Source: Leptobrachium leishanense
Taxonomy: Eukaryota > Chordata > Amphibia > Anura > Megophryidae
Length of the DNA: 64,000 nt
Assembly (NCBI GenBank): GCA_009667805.1
Contig: CM019065.1
Location: 21,293,822 to 21,357,821 of the forward strand
Reading direction: 5' to 3'
In this document: one piece after another, positions 23,521-34,577 of the stretch
Layout of the letters: every line of letters starts with the position of its first letter
Numbering within the stretch: position 1 is the stretch's first letter
Notes under the pieces: model-generated
Told to the model about the DNA's origin: nothing
Databases searched by the model: none
Seen by the model: only the letters and a program-made list of their open reading frames with translations
Made by a program: the position numbers and the translations under genes

Positions 23521-23936
23521 GATTGAATGATTAGAAACAGTTTGCTCAGAAACAGAGTGAATTAGCATAGAAGGATCAGTACCTGAATCTTCATAAAAGG
23601 TTAGTAACAATAGGATAAGTAATATAAAGAAATAACAGAATGATCAGTAACATAAAAAGTTTACATAGATAGTTTAGTAATAGAATGTGCAGCAAACAGT
23701 GGGTTGACATTTAATGATCAGTGACAGAATAAATTAACATATATTTAATGATCAGTAGAAGAATGTGCTGCAAACATCAAGTTGACATAAAATGACGTGT
23801 AATAGAAGTTTCAGTAAAGGAATGGTCAGTGACAGAATGAATAGACATGTAACCAAAATAAAAATAATCAATAGACAAGGAAAGATCAGACAGAGAATTA
23901 TCAGACAGACGTTTGAGTATTATCAGGTGGTGACAG
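23521..23936. repeat. Degenerate edge of the 45-bp satellite
   Basis: Strings such as ATGATCAGTGACAGAATA and TCAGTAACATAAAAAG recur at irregular spacing and fade out towards 23900. They look like old, diverged monomers. Confidence 0.7.
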
Positions 23937-24400
23937 GATCGTGCACCTCTCAGATATTGTATCTTACTCGCTCTCTCCTCATTCACTGAGTGTAACCAAG
24001 CAGCAGCATTTCCCAAAGAAGCTGTTTATAAAGCGAGGAACATGTTCAGCAGTAAACCTTGATGTGCAATGTCTATGTAAATCACGTGACAATATAATGA
24101 GTGAGCTTAATATACTGTAGCTTAAGTGTTAAAAGAAGTGACAGGTTTTCCAGTGGGATATTCGTATGAGTGGTCTGTGGAGACACAGCATGTTATATCA
24201 ATGGTTCCACAGGGGTTCCAGGCTGTACCCTAAGGCTTGGCCATCCTGTGCTGTGATAGCTGTAACATGGGGAATTTAACATCTCACTCCTGAGACTAAA
24301 AGACTTATCAGTGAATAATATGCAGATCTATGGCATCCCTGAAAATACAATCACCTCTTTATATCAATTACACAAATATTTATAATTCCTTAATGATACC
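23937..24400. repeat. Segmental-duplication block, copy next to satellite
   Basis: The block from CTCTCAGATATTGTATCTTA through AAGAAGCTGTTTATAAAG to AATACAATCACC matches 49016-49440 closely, with small indels. It ties the upstream DNA of V2R-A to that of V2R-B. Confidence 0.85.
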
Positions 24401-24619
24401 TGACCTGTTGATCTTTATCTGTTAATGTTTTGTATTGTTTTTTTGTTCTTACAAGTAACGCTAGTACAAATACAGTGTTATATACAGGGGTTATGTCAAG
24501 TAGGAATGTTTTGAGAGCATGAAATCATTATACGCGTAGTAGATTTGCAGTTAGATGTGACAGTCTTTGCACAGATTGTGGATGTTAGTGTGCAGTGTGT
24601 TTTTATGGATGTGCAACAT

Positions 24620-25421
24620 ACGGTTTTTTTCGTTCCATAAGACGCACCTAACCATAAGACGCACCTAGTTTTTAGTGGAGGAAAACAGGAAAAAAAATAT
24701 TCTGAATCAAATTAGTGTAATAATGGATATGCCTTCATGGATATGCCCCAGCAGCTCTCATGGATATGCCCCAGCAGCTCTCATGGATATGCCCCAGGAG
24801 CTCTCATGGATATGCCCCAGGAGCTCTCATGGATATGCCCCAGTGGCTCTCATGGATATGCCCCAGTGGCTCTCATGGATATATTGCCCCAGCAGCTCTC
24901 ATGGATATTGCCCCAGCTCCTCTCATGGATATGCCCCAGCTCCTCTCATGGATAATGCCCCAGGAGCTCTCATGGATATTGCCCCAGCTCCTCTCATGGA
25001 TATTGCCCCAGCTCCTCTCATGGATAATGCCAAAGCTGCTCTCATGGATAATGCCCCAGCTGCTCTCATGGATATGCCCCAGCTCATCTCATGGATATAC
25101 TGCCCCAGCAGGTCTCATGGATACTGCCCCCAGGCCTCAGCTCACCTCCTGCCGCCGCCGCTGCCGCGTGTTCGGCTACCTCTGAGCGTCCAGCAGCATG
25201 AAGCTTGGGCGCTCACCTGGGGGAGCCACGTGATCAGCCACGATCTCGCGAGAACTCGGCTGGTGGCGTGGTTCCCCCAGGCGAGCTACAAAGTTCCATA
25301 GCTTCGGACGCTCGCCGGGAGCCGAACACTGCAACGTGCAGTATTCGCTCCATAAGACGCACACACTTCCCCCCCCACTTTTTTGGGGGAAAAGTGCGTC
25401 TTATGGAGCGAAAAATACGGT
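24620..25421. mobile_element. TIR element carrying a minisatellite
   Basis: The ends are inverted: CGTTCCATAAGACGCACC near 24631-24648 and GTGCGTCTTATGGAGCGAAA at 25394-25413. ACAT on both sides may be the target duplication. The interior holds the 23-bp array (24724-25130) and GC-rich DNA with further CATAAGACGCAC copies. No transposase; superfamily not assigned. Confidence 0.65.
24724..25130 (-). repeat. Minisatellite, 23-bp unit
   Basis: Roughly 17 units; on the minus strand the unit is GGGGCATATCCATGAGAGCTG plus two bases. It is open in all three frames because the unit is not a multiple of three and lacks stops, so the plus-strand frames over it are repeat artefacts. The core GGGCA-TATCCATGAG is shared with the arrays at 26.9 and 51.9 kb. 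Confidence 0.9.
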
Positions 25422-25669
25422 ACATACTTTAGGGGTTTTCCACTAAGCACCGTTGACCATGGGGAAAATCAGCAGTGTAGAAATTTTAAAAAATCTATTT
25501 TTCCAATGGACTAAAGTGGTGACCCGATCTACTTATCCCTTGTGACAATCTACTTGTCCTGATAAGAAATATAATTTCAACAAAATAGCATAAGATCTTT
25601 ATGCTTAACCACATAGAGAACAAACACATTAATGTGATAAATTGCGGTTTATTCACACTCATACCACCC
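25422..25669. other. Unassigned spacer
   Basis: AT-rich spacer between the TIR element and the 54-bp repeat. Nothing recognisable. Confidence 0.5.
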
Positions 25670-26175
25670 ACACATTATAGATTACAGTAATGTGCAGTGT
25701 GTATGATCGTACTACAGAGCTCCACAGCAGTAAAACTCACAGTAATGTGCCATGTGTTTGAGCGTATCAGAGCTCCATAGCAATAAAACTCACCATAATC
25801 TGCAGTGTGTATGAGTGTATCACAGAGCTCCACATATATAAAACTCACAGTAATGTGCTGTATGTATGAGTGTATTACAGAGCTCCACAGCAGTAAAACT
25901 CACAGTAATGTGCCATGTGTATGAGCGTATCACAGAGCTCCACATATATAAAACTCACAGTAATGGGCTGTATGTATGAGGGTATTACAGAGCTCCACAG
26001 CAGTAAAACTCACAGTAATGTGCCATGTGTATGAGCGTATCACAGAGCTCCACATATATAAAACTCACAGTAATGTGCTCTATGTATGTGTGTATTACAG
26101 AGATCCACAGCAATAAAACTCACAGTAATGTGTAATGTGTATGAGCTTATCACACAGCTCCACAGCAATAAAACT
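25670..26175. repeat. 54-bp tandem repeat
   Basis: About nine copies of a unit containing AAACTCACAGTAATGTGC and CACAGAGCTCCACA. Successive AGTAATGTG starts fall at about 25686, 25740, 25848, 25902, 26010, 26064 and 26118. Units alternate between CCACAGCAGT and CCACATATAT versions, which suggests a 108-bp higher-order unit. Confidence 0.85.
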
Positions 26176-26467
26176 CATAAACAATGATGCTGTTTTTTTA
26201 AATTATATAATTAATTTAATTAATAATCTTCTTTATTAAATGAAAATATATATTCCAAAATATAGTATATTATTACATTTTATTTAAAATTATAATTAAA
26301 TAAAATATTAAAATATATTATTAAAATAATTATATATAGAAACAAATGAGGGAATGCAGCTGCATTGTTACCTTTTTAAAGGGCGGCAGGAAATGCCACT
26401 GCTTTTAGAAAAAAAAGGATAGAGATTATATATTTATTATAGCATAATTATAATCTATACTATAATT
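26176..26467. other. AT-rich spacer
   Basis: A low-complexity stretch rich in TTAAAATTATAATT-type sequence precedes the GC-rich block. No gene seen. Confidence 0.6.
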
Positions 26468-26504
26468 GAGTAAGGCTTGGCGTGTCCGTCGCCAAGCCTT
26501 ACTC
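26468..26504. repeat. Perfect 15-bp hairpin
   Basis: GAGTAAGGCTTGGCG at 26468-26482 and its exact complement at 26490-26504 around a seven-base loop. It marks the switch from AT-rich to GC-rich DNA and may be an element end. Confidence 0.8.
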
Positions 26505-26885
26505 TGCGCATGCGCGCACAACCAGTGGCTGTTGGTTGCGCGCACATGCAACCGCCGCAGCACGAGCCGGCTGTGCACTCGCCGCGCGGTTACAAGATGC
26601 AGACAGCAGCCGGGTAGAGGCTGCGCTCGCAGCCGCTTACTGGCTGCCGCGGGCGCATCCAACCCCCGAGCGGCGAAGGGAAAGTTCCCTCGCTTCTGCT
26701 CTTTGAAGGACCCAAGCCGCGGTCACGTGGGAGTCCCACGTGACCGCGGCTTGGGTCCTTCAACGACCGGAAGCGGGAAACTTTTACTTCGCCTCCGGGA
26801 AGGTAAGTATGCGGAGCTCATGGGGCGGCTGTCCGAATGCCGATAGAGCATTCGAACAGCCGCCCCATGTCTGGTCTGGGGTCTG
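26505..26885. other. CpG-rich block with two long hairpins
   Basis: This CpG-island-like stretch has many GCGC and CCGCGG strings. It includes a perfect 28-bp-arm palindrome with a one-base centre at 26705-26761 (CACGTG and CCGCGG inside each arm) and a 22-bp-arm hairpin with one mismatch at 26819-26869. I see no supported gene; the plus-strand frames have low-complexity Arg/Ala-rich products. Confidence 0.7.
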
Positions 26886-28560
26886 AGCTGGGGGCAGTAT
26901 CCACAAGCTGAGGCGAGTATCCACGAGCTGAGGGCAGTATCCACGAGCTGGGGGCAGTATCCACGAGCTGAGGGCAGTATCCACGAGCTGAGGGCAGTAT
27001 CCATGACCTGGGGCAGTATCCACGAGCTGAGGGCAGTATCCACGAGCTGAGGGCAGTATCCACGAGCGGAGGGCAGTATCATGGACCTGGGACAGTATCC
27101 ACGAGCTGAGGGCAGTATCCACGAGCTGAGGGCAGTAGTATCCACGTGCTGGGGGCAGTATCACAAGCTGAGGGCAGTATCCACGAGCTGAGGGCAGTAT
27201 CCACGTGCTGGGGGCAGTATCCACGAGCTGAGGGCAGTATCCACGAGCTGGGGGCAGTATCCACGAGCTGGAGGCAGTATCCACGAGCGGAGGGCAGTAT
27301 CCATGACCTGGGACAGTATCCACGAGCTGAGGGCAGTATCCACGAGCTGAGGGCAGTATCCACGTGCTGGGGGCAGTATCCACGAGCTGAGGGCAGTATC
27401 CACATGCTGGGGGCCAGTATCCACGAGCTGGGGGCAGTATCCACGAGCTGGAGGCAGTATCCACGAGCTGAGGGCAGTATCCACAAGCGGAGGGCAGTAT
27501 CCATGACCTGGGACAGTATCCACGAGCTGAGGGCAGTATCCACGAGCTGAGGGCAGTATCCACGTGCTGGGGGCAGTATCCACGAGCTGAGGGCAGTATC
27601 CACGTGCTGGGGCAGTATCCACGAGCTGGGGCAGTATCCACGAGCTGAGGGCAGTATCCACGAGCAGAGGGAAGTATCCATGACCTGGGACAGTATCCAC
27701 GAGCTGAGGGCAGTATCCACGAGCTGAGGGCAGTATCCATGTGCTGGGGCAGTATCCACGAGCTGAGGGCAGTATCCACGAGCTGAGGGCAGTATCCACG
27801 TGCTGGGGCAGTATCCACGAGCTGAGGGCAGTATCCACGAGCTGGGGGCAGTATCCACGAGCTGAGGGCAGTATCCACGAGCTTGAGGGCAGTATCCACG
27901 AGCTGGGGGCAGTATCCACGAGCTGAGGGCAGTATCCACGACCTTGGGCAGTATCCACGACCTGGGGCAGTATCCACGAGCTGAGGGCAGTATCCACGAG
28001 CTGAGGGCAGTATCCATGACCTGGGGCAGTATCCACGAGCTGAGGGCAGTATCCACGAGCTGAGGGCAGTATCCATGACCTGGGGCAGTATCCACGAGCT
28101 GGGGGCAGTATCCACGAGCTGAGGGCAGTATCCACGAGCTGGGGGCAGTATCCACGTGCTGAGGGCAGTATCCACGAGCTGGGGGCAGTATCCACGAGCT
28201 GAGGGCAGTATCCACGAGCTGGGGGCAGTATCCACAAGCTGAGGGCAGTATCCACAAGCTGAGGGCAGTATCCACGAGCTGGTGGCAGTATCCACGAGCT
28301 GAGGGCAGTATCAACGAGCTGAGGGCAGTATCCACGAGCTGAGGGCAGTATCCACGAGCTGGGGCAGTATCCACGAGCTGAGGGCAGTATCCACAAGCTG
28401 AGGGCAGTATCCACGAGCTGAGGGCAGTATCCACGAGCTGAGGGCAGTATCCACGAGTGGGCTGGGGCAGTATCACGACAGCTGCGGCAGTATGCACAAA
28501 CTGGGGGCAGTATCCACGAGCTGAGGCAGTATCCACGAGCTGAGGGCAGTATATCCACAA
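26886..28560 (+). repeat. Minisatellite, 20-bp unit
   Basis: About 80 units of GTATCCACGAGCTGAGGGCA with common variants (GTGCTGGGGGCA, GACCTGGGGCA). Blocks of variants recur, for example a unit with CATGACCTGG every eight to twelve units, so larger blocks have been duplicated. All six-frame long ORFs here (up to about 500 codons on the minus strand) follow from the 20-bp period and are rejected as genes. Confidence 0.95.
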
Positions 28561-29270
28561 TAGACTGCCCTCTGGGCAGGCTTTCCACCTTGTTTATTAT
28601 AATATCATATTTTTATTATTTTTCTTTTTACATTTAAACTTTATGGGTTCATGCTGGATATCATTTGAAAGGCCTTTCCAATGATAACCTCAATCATCCT
28701 GAATGGCTGAAGCCCCTGCTGAGAGCCAGATCGGCACCAAGCAGGGACTCACCATTATGGGCATGTAGTGACCTCCACAATGGGGAGGGAATCCCCAGGA
28801 TGCTCCACTGATGTCCACACAGTGCAGAAGCCTTCAGGATGCCCAGAAAAGCTTGGTGATCAACACACATGTGTACTGAGCAGCCAAAGGAAGCTCCAAT
28901 GTCTGCTCCATTAAGGGGCAAAACGTAAACCCTGCTGCTTGCCCACAGCATGGCTAAATGTAACCCCCCCCCACCTACCTGGCACCTGGAACTGCATGTC
29001 CTGGGCGTTGGGCGATATGATTTGATGTCCTTGGAAAATTACTGTTGTTGAACAACAGCAAACAATGACGATCCATGAAGCAAAACTCTCACACTGGTAG
29101 ACAATGTTTGTTAAAAGAACAATGAACATCTCTGAACCAACCGAGAAAGCAACATGTGCCAATGTGAACAGCTAAATGGTGCTAAATAGGTTTCAGCGCC
29201 AAGAATAGCTATTGTTCTTGTAACTGAATAGGTTTCAGCACCATAGAGAGCCCCTGCTAAACGCAGCAAG
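28561..29270. other. Unassigned, with weak MITE similarity
   Basis: The string ATCATTTGAAAGGCC near 28660 also occurs inside the TTAA MITEs at about 41.55 and 51.28 kb, so part may be a relic of that family. No gene seen. Confidence 0.4.
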
Positions 29271-29920
29271 ACTGAAGGAAAGAAAAAAAAACACTGCGTT
29301 CGGAAAAGAAAAAAAGCCTGGTTTTAAAAAAAATTGTAATCCAAAAATTTCACCAAAAAATGCCTAAAAAATCTTAATAAATAGACTTTTCGCTGCAAGT
29401 GAAAAGAATAAACGGTTGAATAAATATTTAATAAAAAGGAAAATATTTTTTACATTGAAACCTATGGGATTATTTTGGTACCAGCTGGTATTTTATTTTG
29501 GTACAGGCTGGTATTTTCATTGTAGTACTGGCTGGTATTTTAAATTGGTATTGGCTGGTATTTTTATTGTAGTACCGGCTTTATTTTATTTTGGTTCCTG
29601 CTGGTATTTTATAACTAGCTGTTATTTTCATTGTAGTACCAGCTGTATTTTATTTTGACTGACTGGTATTTTTATATCCTGAAAAATGCCAAAAATACAA
29701 AAAAATAAATAAAAAAGTGACTTTTGCTGCAAATAAAAAACATAAACATAAACTGTTGAATAAATATTTAATAAAAACCGTGAATATTTTTACATTGACA
29801 CCTATGCCCTGTTTAAAGCTGCCGAATGAACACCCAAAAATCAGGGTATTTCACTGACATTTCAGTGCTGTTCGGCGTACTCTGAATAGATTAACCAGTT
29901 GCCCATGGAGAATCAAGTGT
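29271..29920. repeat. Relic of the CAGGGTTATTC MITE with internal minisatellite
   Basis: Blocks such as TGAATAAATATTTAATAAAA and ACATTGAAACCTATGGGAT match the interior of the MITEs at 45.4-48.1 kb. The block is present twice (about 29395-29470 and 29745-29810), flanking about 200 bp of a degenerate 28-30-bp repeat with GGCTGGTATTTT. Confidence 0.6.
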
Positions 29921-30310
29921 AGGTAAAACGGTATAACGAATTGATCTATGTAAAAAAAAAAAATCACCTAGTTTGATACCGTTTCGTTTTCGTTCTGTTT
30001 CATTCCGTTTCGGTCCGAACCGATTTGTTTCCATTCCGGTCTGAATCCATTAGTTTCCGTTCCAATTTGAATGAGCCAATTTGTTTTTCAGACCATTCCA
30101 GATGGATCCGATTCATTTTCAGAAGCACATCCAAAAAACAAATCGGTAAATTTTCATCTGAATTTTGATTCTGAATGAAACAAAACACACTTGTCTAGAA
30201 CCTACTCCATACATACAGCTCAGATAGACATACTATACACAAATACAGTCCAGCTGAACACACCACACACATACACAGTCCAGTTGAATACACACATAAA
30301 ACTAGAGTTG
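29921..30310. other. CG-dinucleotide-rich TTTCGTTT low-complexity stretch
   Basis: About 250 bp of GTTTCGTTTTCGTTCTG-like repeats resemble the interior of the MITEs at 33.0 and 42.7 kb and end in CACACTTGTCTA at about 30198. This is probably a third, eroded hAT-like MITE; its left end was not found. Confidence 0.45.
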
Positions 30311-30318
30311 AAAACCAC

Positions 30319-31289
30319 TAGACATGTGCACAGCACAAAATTTGGTTTTGGACAAATGAATTTGTCCTAAAACACAATTTATTTAGTTGCTAAAGAAATT
30401 TGTTTTCAGTTCTTTAGTATTATTATTATTCTTTATTTATAAAGCGCCAGCATATTCCGCAGTGCTGTACAATAGGCACAGTATAGACACGGTTACAATA
30501 CAATACATTGAACAACATTTGACAAACATTACAGGAGGAGATGAGGGCCCTATTCCCGTAGGAACTCACAATCTAGGAGGTTTTCATTCATCCGAAAACC
30601 AGCGGATACAATTAATATTGTAGTGGTGGCTCCTCAGAGGACTGAGATCGGCTGCTTGTTACAGTATCTCTCACTCTCAGCACAATGTGTCAGGCAAAGC
30701 TGTTACTAGTTTTACTGAAACTCTGAGCGCTGTGGTGAGCAGCAGTCAGTTACTGTAACAGCTGAGCCTGATACATTGTACTGAGAGATAATGTAACAAG
30801 CAGCCGATCTCAGCACTCACAGGCACTGGATTTAAAGGGCTCAAAAGAAAATGCTCCTTTCTGTATAATGAATAGAACATCCTTCTGCAATAATTAATAC
30901 CCCTCTCTTTTTAATGTATATAGCATCCACTTGCATTAATACACGCCTTTGTATAATGTATATAACATCCACCTGCATTAATTAATACCCCTCTCTGTAT
31001 AATGTATATAACATCCCCCTGCATTAATAACCCTCTCTGTATAATGTATAGAACATCCTCCTGAATTAATTAATGTCCCTCTCTGTATAGAACATCCTCA
31101 TTGGTGGTCTCCTTCACTCATCAATGTAATATTACAAAAATAACTGAAACTAAAATGTAGTGCATTTTCCTTTAGTTTCTTTCGTTTTTTGGACTGAGCA
31201 ATTTCGTATCTCTTTAGTCATACGAAAACTAAATTATCCCAAAATTCGGACGAAAATCGTTTTAGTACTAAAACTAATGCACATGTCTA
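30319..31289. mobile_element. hAT-like MITE, sister of the exon 2 insertion
   Basis: TAGACATGTGCA and TGCACATGTCTA ends with AAAACCAC duplicated at 30311-30318 and 31290-31297. Interior blocks match 14935-16017. A second repeat is nested inside at about 30419-30583. Confidence 0.9.
30419..30583 (-). repeat. LINE/SINE 3' tail nested in the MITE
   Basis: On the minus strand the tail reads GCGGAATATGCTGGCGCTTT ATAAATAAAGAATAATAATA. Related tails occur at 42191-42255 and 57895-57945 (antisense) and 40910-41045 and 49690-49795 (sense). Confidence 0.7.
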
Positions 31290-31297
31290 AAAACCAC

Positions 31298-31643
31298 ACA
31301 CAACCCAGCTGAAAACCACATAGTCCAGTTAAACTTATCACATACACATCCAGTCCAGCTAAACACATTACATACACAGATTAGTTATAGCTCGGCTGAG
31401 CAAACTACACACACACATACAGGCCATATGAACACAGTACACACACATAACCAGACCAGCTGAACACACTACACACATAGGGAGGGTTTGGTGGTGGCCC
31501 AGGACTCCAGCTCCAAGTAAGGATAAAGCACCGGCGTTACAGCTCCTCCGCCAGATGTCATTACCCCAGGGTCTGTGCTATAGTGCCACTACTGTTGTGC
31601 ACTAAATAAAATAAACTGGTTATGGTTGACATAACCCTAAACA
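31298..31643. repeat. CACACA-rich imperfect repeat and spacer
   Basis: Repeated blocks of CCAGCTGAACACA, CTACACACACA and similar words, also seen at 30230-30310 on the other side of the MITE. This shows that the MITE inserted into an imperfect tandem repeat of about 35 bp. Confidence 0.6.
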
Positions 31644-31645
31644 GT

Positions 31646-32078
31646 AAGGCTAGGGTCAGACTAACGCATTTTTCGCGTCGACCGTCAAAAAGGGCGTCTG
31701 AACGAATGGACGTATTTTTTCACAGAATACGCGATAGCGGTCATATAATGCGCAATTACGGCCGTGATTTTTTACGGATCCAAACCAGGAAACTTTGGGT
31801 GTATGGACGTTATGTTGGCCAGACATGAGCAGCGTCTGACGTCTCCTAATCACGCACACACGCCGCTATGCGGACGCAGCGCACTCTGTACGTCAATTCT
31901 AGCGGTTTGACGTTCTCAAAAAAAATGCGTTCGTTTGCTACTTGCGCTGTGCGGCCGCACTTTCTTGCGGCCATTCTTTGTATGTTACCCCGCATTGGAT
32001 GTCATTCGCTCCTAGCATGGCCGTGATTAAGTGTGGCTAAACACACGTTAATACTGCGTTTGTCTGACCCTAGCCTTA
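31646..32078. mobile_element. MITE with GGCTAGGGTCAGAC ends
   Basis: The left end AAGGCTAGGGTCAGAC and the right end GTCTGACCCTAGCCTT are inverted over about 16 bp. The interior is CpG-rich with GCGCAATTACGGCCG-like strings. The target duplication is unclear, so hAT or Harbinger origin cannot be decided. A weakly similar string lies at 38530. Confidence 0.75.
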
Positions 32079-32699
32079 ATCATAGTGAGTAAACCAGTTG
32101 GCGCATCTTCTGCAAACAGCTCAGAAGTAACATCTGAGGGTATTAATGTTTAACTCAGTCTGATTCTAAACAGTGTGTGCCATACACAAATCGATAAATC
32201 AACCAACCGATTAATCAATAATGAAAATAGTTGTCAACTATTCTCATTATCGATTGGTTGGCAATTAATTAATTCGTTTTTTCAGCTCTATTTCCATTCA
32301 TTTCTACTCCATTCGACCCCTGAATACAATTTATTTTACATGGCCAACACAGCAAATCCTATATACTCCATTAGATGTTTTGTCCAAGCTACTACACAGA
32401 AAGTAGGAGGTAGACCAGTTGGTCCTCAGCTCATGGATGTTGCAGCCCACCAGACCTCAGCTGTCTTGTCTACTGCCCAGTTAGAGCAATAGATACACCA
32501 ATACATATTAGCTCAACAATCTAATTCTAGGTGCACATTCACATTTCAGGGGAGGTGGGGTACAGTGATTAAAGGCAGTTGAGGTGGGGTAAGACTTTTG
32601 GAACCTGAACAAATAGCTTTCAATTATTTCCATTTGTTCATTTTTCCTTTTTAATAGATTTTGTGTAAATTATTTAAATTAAGTCTGTAATTTTCATTT
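32079..32699. other. Unassigned, AT-rich
   Basis: Contains a local inverted repeat near 32190-32275 (CGATTAATCAATAATGAAAA and complement). No gene seen. Confidence 0.5.
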
Positions 32700-33000
32700 A
32701 TACCGCATACACCAATGCAAAGTGGGTTCAACCTAACCACCAGGTCGCTGAGCTACAATCATGGAAAGCCGACTCGATTCCACCCAGAAGACGCCACCAG
32801 CGAGTGTCCTTGGGTGACACACCTAACGATATGGATGCGCAACCTCACAAAATACTTTTAATTCTCATAGATTGTAAATTCCCTTGGGAACAGGGTCCCC
32901 CTGAGTCAGTCCATCATAAATGTGTGGTATTCTAATGTGTCAACCCCTTGTACACTGACCTTGCACGCGCTATTTAAATAAAGGATAATAATGATAATAA
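32700..33000 (+). repeat. Diverged SINE-like unit with tail
   Basis: Includes a decayed head, the GAGTGTCCTTGGGTGACACACCTAACG-like body (position 32800 onward) and a tail ending in ATAAAGGATAATAATGATAA. The body matches the SINE at 40640 at several words. Confidence 0.55.
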
Positions 33001-33020
33001 TACTCAATTAAAGTATCATA

Positions 33021-33570
33021 TAGGCTTGTGCACCGATTTTTTTTTCGGTTCGATTTGGTTCGATTTTTCCGATTTTTAAACTTTTCGATTCGGCTCATTT
33101 AGAACGATTTCTGTTTCGATTCGGTTCGGCTCGACTCGTTTTTCATGTACATTTTTTTTTCGGAATATCGACCATTTTTCATATTTTCTTGTCACTTTGC
33201 TCGTTTTTGTATCGACTTTTCGTAATTTCGGAAATTTTCGTTTTTCGGAATTGTACATGTTTTCGGAATATCGACCGTTTTTCGTATTTTCGTGTCACTT
33301 TGCTCGTTTTTTGTATCGACTTTTCGTAATTTCGGAAATTTTCGTTTTTTCGGAACGTCTGTTCTCCTTGTTTCAAAGCAATAAATTTCGATTTGACACA
33401 TTTCAAGTCCATTCGAAAATTCCGAAAATATTTCGTTTCGGCTCGGAAAACTTTTCGGATCTGCCATTTTCGGATCTAAAAATTTTCGGAAATTCGGCCG
33501 CATCCGAAAACACGAATCGGGAAATTTCGTGAAAATTCCGAAATTCCGAAACCCGAAATGCACATCCCTA
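33021..33570. mobile_element. hAT-like MITE with TTCGG-rich interior
   Basis: The ends TAGGCTTGTGCACCGA and GCACATCCCTA are inverted (TAGG-TGTGCA), with GTATCATA duplicated at 33013-33020 and 33571-33578. The interior is a run of TTTTCGG/TTCGATT words, open on the minus strand by chance. A sister copy is at 42692-43244. Confidence 0.88.
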
Positions 33571-33666
33571 GTATCATAGCGAATTGAATGTTTTCTTCTG
33601 ATTTGATACAAATAATAACACTCACAAAAGAGTAAGCTCAATATGAGAGAGGTTTTCACTTTCTCT

Positions 33667-34577
33667 TTATTTCATGTTCTGGCCTTTTTTCATGACATAT
33701 TCTCTTGAATTCATACTGGGTCTGAACAATATAATAAAACATTTTGGAACAAACATACAGAACACGATGGCCCAGCTGGAAGCTAGGATAGCAAAGACCT
33801 CCATGGCCACCGTGTACTTGCCCTGAGAACTAAGTGAGGCCGGGATATACGACACCCAGACACTGAGGAAGGCCAGCATGCTGAAAGTGATGTACTTTGC
33901 TTCATTGAAACTGTCAGGAAGTCTCCTGGCCAGGAAGGCAACAACAAAACTGATGGTGGCCAAAAGTCCAAGATAACCCAACATGCACCAGAAGGCAGTA
34001 GGTGAACCTTCATTACACTGAAGAATGATGAGTCTAGGTTGGGACTCAATGTTCTGTTCCAGATAGGGAGGATTAATGGACAACCATGTGACACACAGAA
34101 TAAACTGCAGAAGCAAGCAGATACTAATAATCATGTAGGACATCCAAGGACTTGTCCACTTCTTCAGATTACTATCTGGTTTAGTGGCCATGAATGCGAA
34201 AACCACCATGATAGTTTTGGCTAAGATGCAGGAAATACAGAGGGAAAATACCATGCCAAATGCCGCTTGACGTACAAGACAATTCTCGGGTTTGGGGGAA
34301 CCAATAAACATCAGAGAGCAGAGGAAACAAAAAGATAAGGACAGCAGGAGCAAACAGCTCAGAGAATAGTTGTTGGCTTTCACAATAGGAGTGGCTTTAA
34401 ACTGTACAAAAAGCTTTAGGATGATGACTGGAATCAAAGAAGAGATGGTGCTCGTGCAGGCCAATGTAGTGCCCAATGGTTCTTCATAGGAGAGGTATTC
34501 TATGGGTTTTGGAAGACAGCTGGATTTCTCTGGATTTGGCCACATGTCCCACGGACACTTAATGCAAGTGAAAGAAT
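33667..34577 (-). CDS. V2R-B exon 6 (seven-transmembrane domain)
   Basis: Exon starts after TTTTCAG and ends with TAA at 33667-33669. It encodes the last cysteines of the linker (TCIKCPWDMWPNPEKSSC) and seven hydrophobic helices. Family hallmarks include LLLLSLSFCFLCSLMFIGSP in helix 2-3, ARRLPDSFNEAKYITFSMLA in intracellular loop 3/helix 6, and PKCFIILFRP at the end of helix 7. It is 911 nt and completes the phase-1 codon from exon 5. Confidence 0.95.

Noticed and set aside
26466..26846. 126-codon Arg-rich plus-strand frame
   Set aside because: CpG-rich low-complexity sequence with hairpins; no domain or splice context.
26784..28588. Overlapping open frames of about 500 codons in three minus-strand frames
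   Set aside because: A 20-bp unit without stops keeps all frames open; three overlapping frames with the same peptide repeats are an artefact.
33192..33659. 155-codon minus-strand frame
   Set aside because: Lies within the TTCGG-rich MITE; low-complexity Lys/Arg/Phe product.
33783..34094. Minus-strand frame inside V2R-B exon 6
   Set aside because: Shadow of the seven-helix coding frame.
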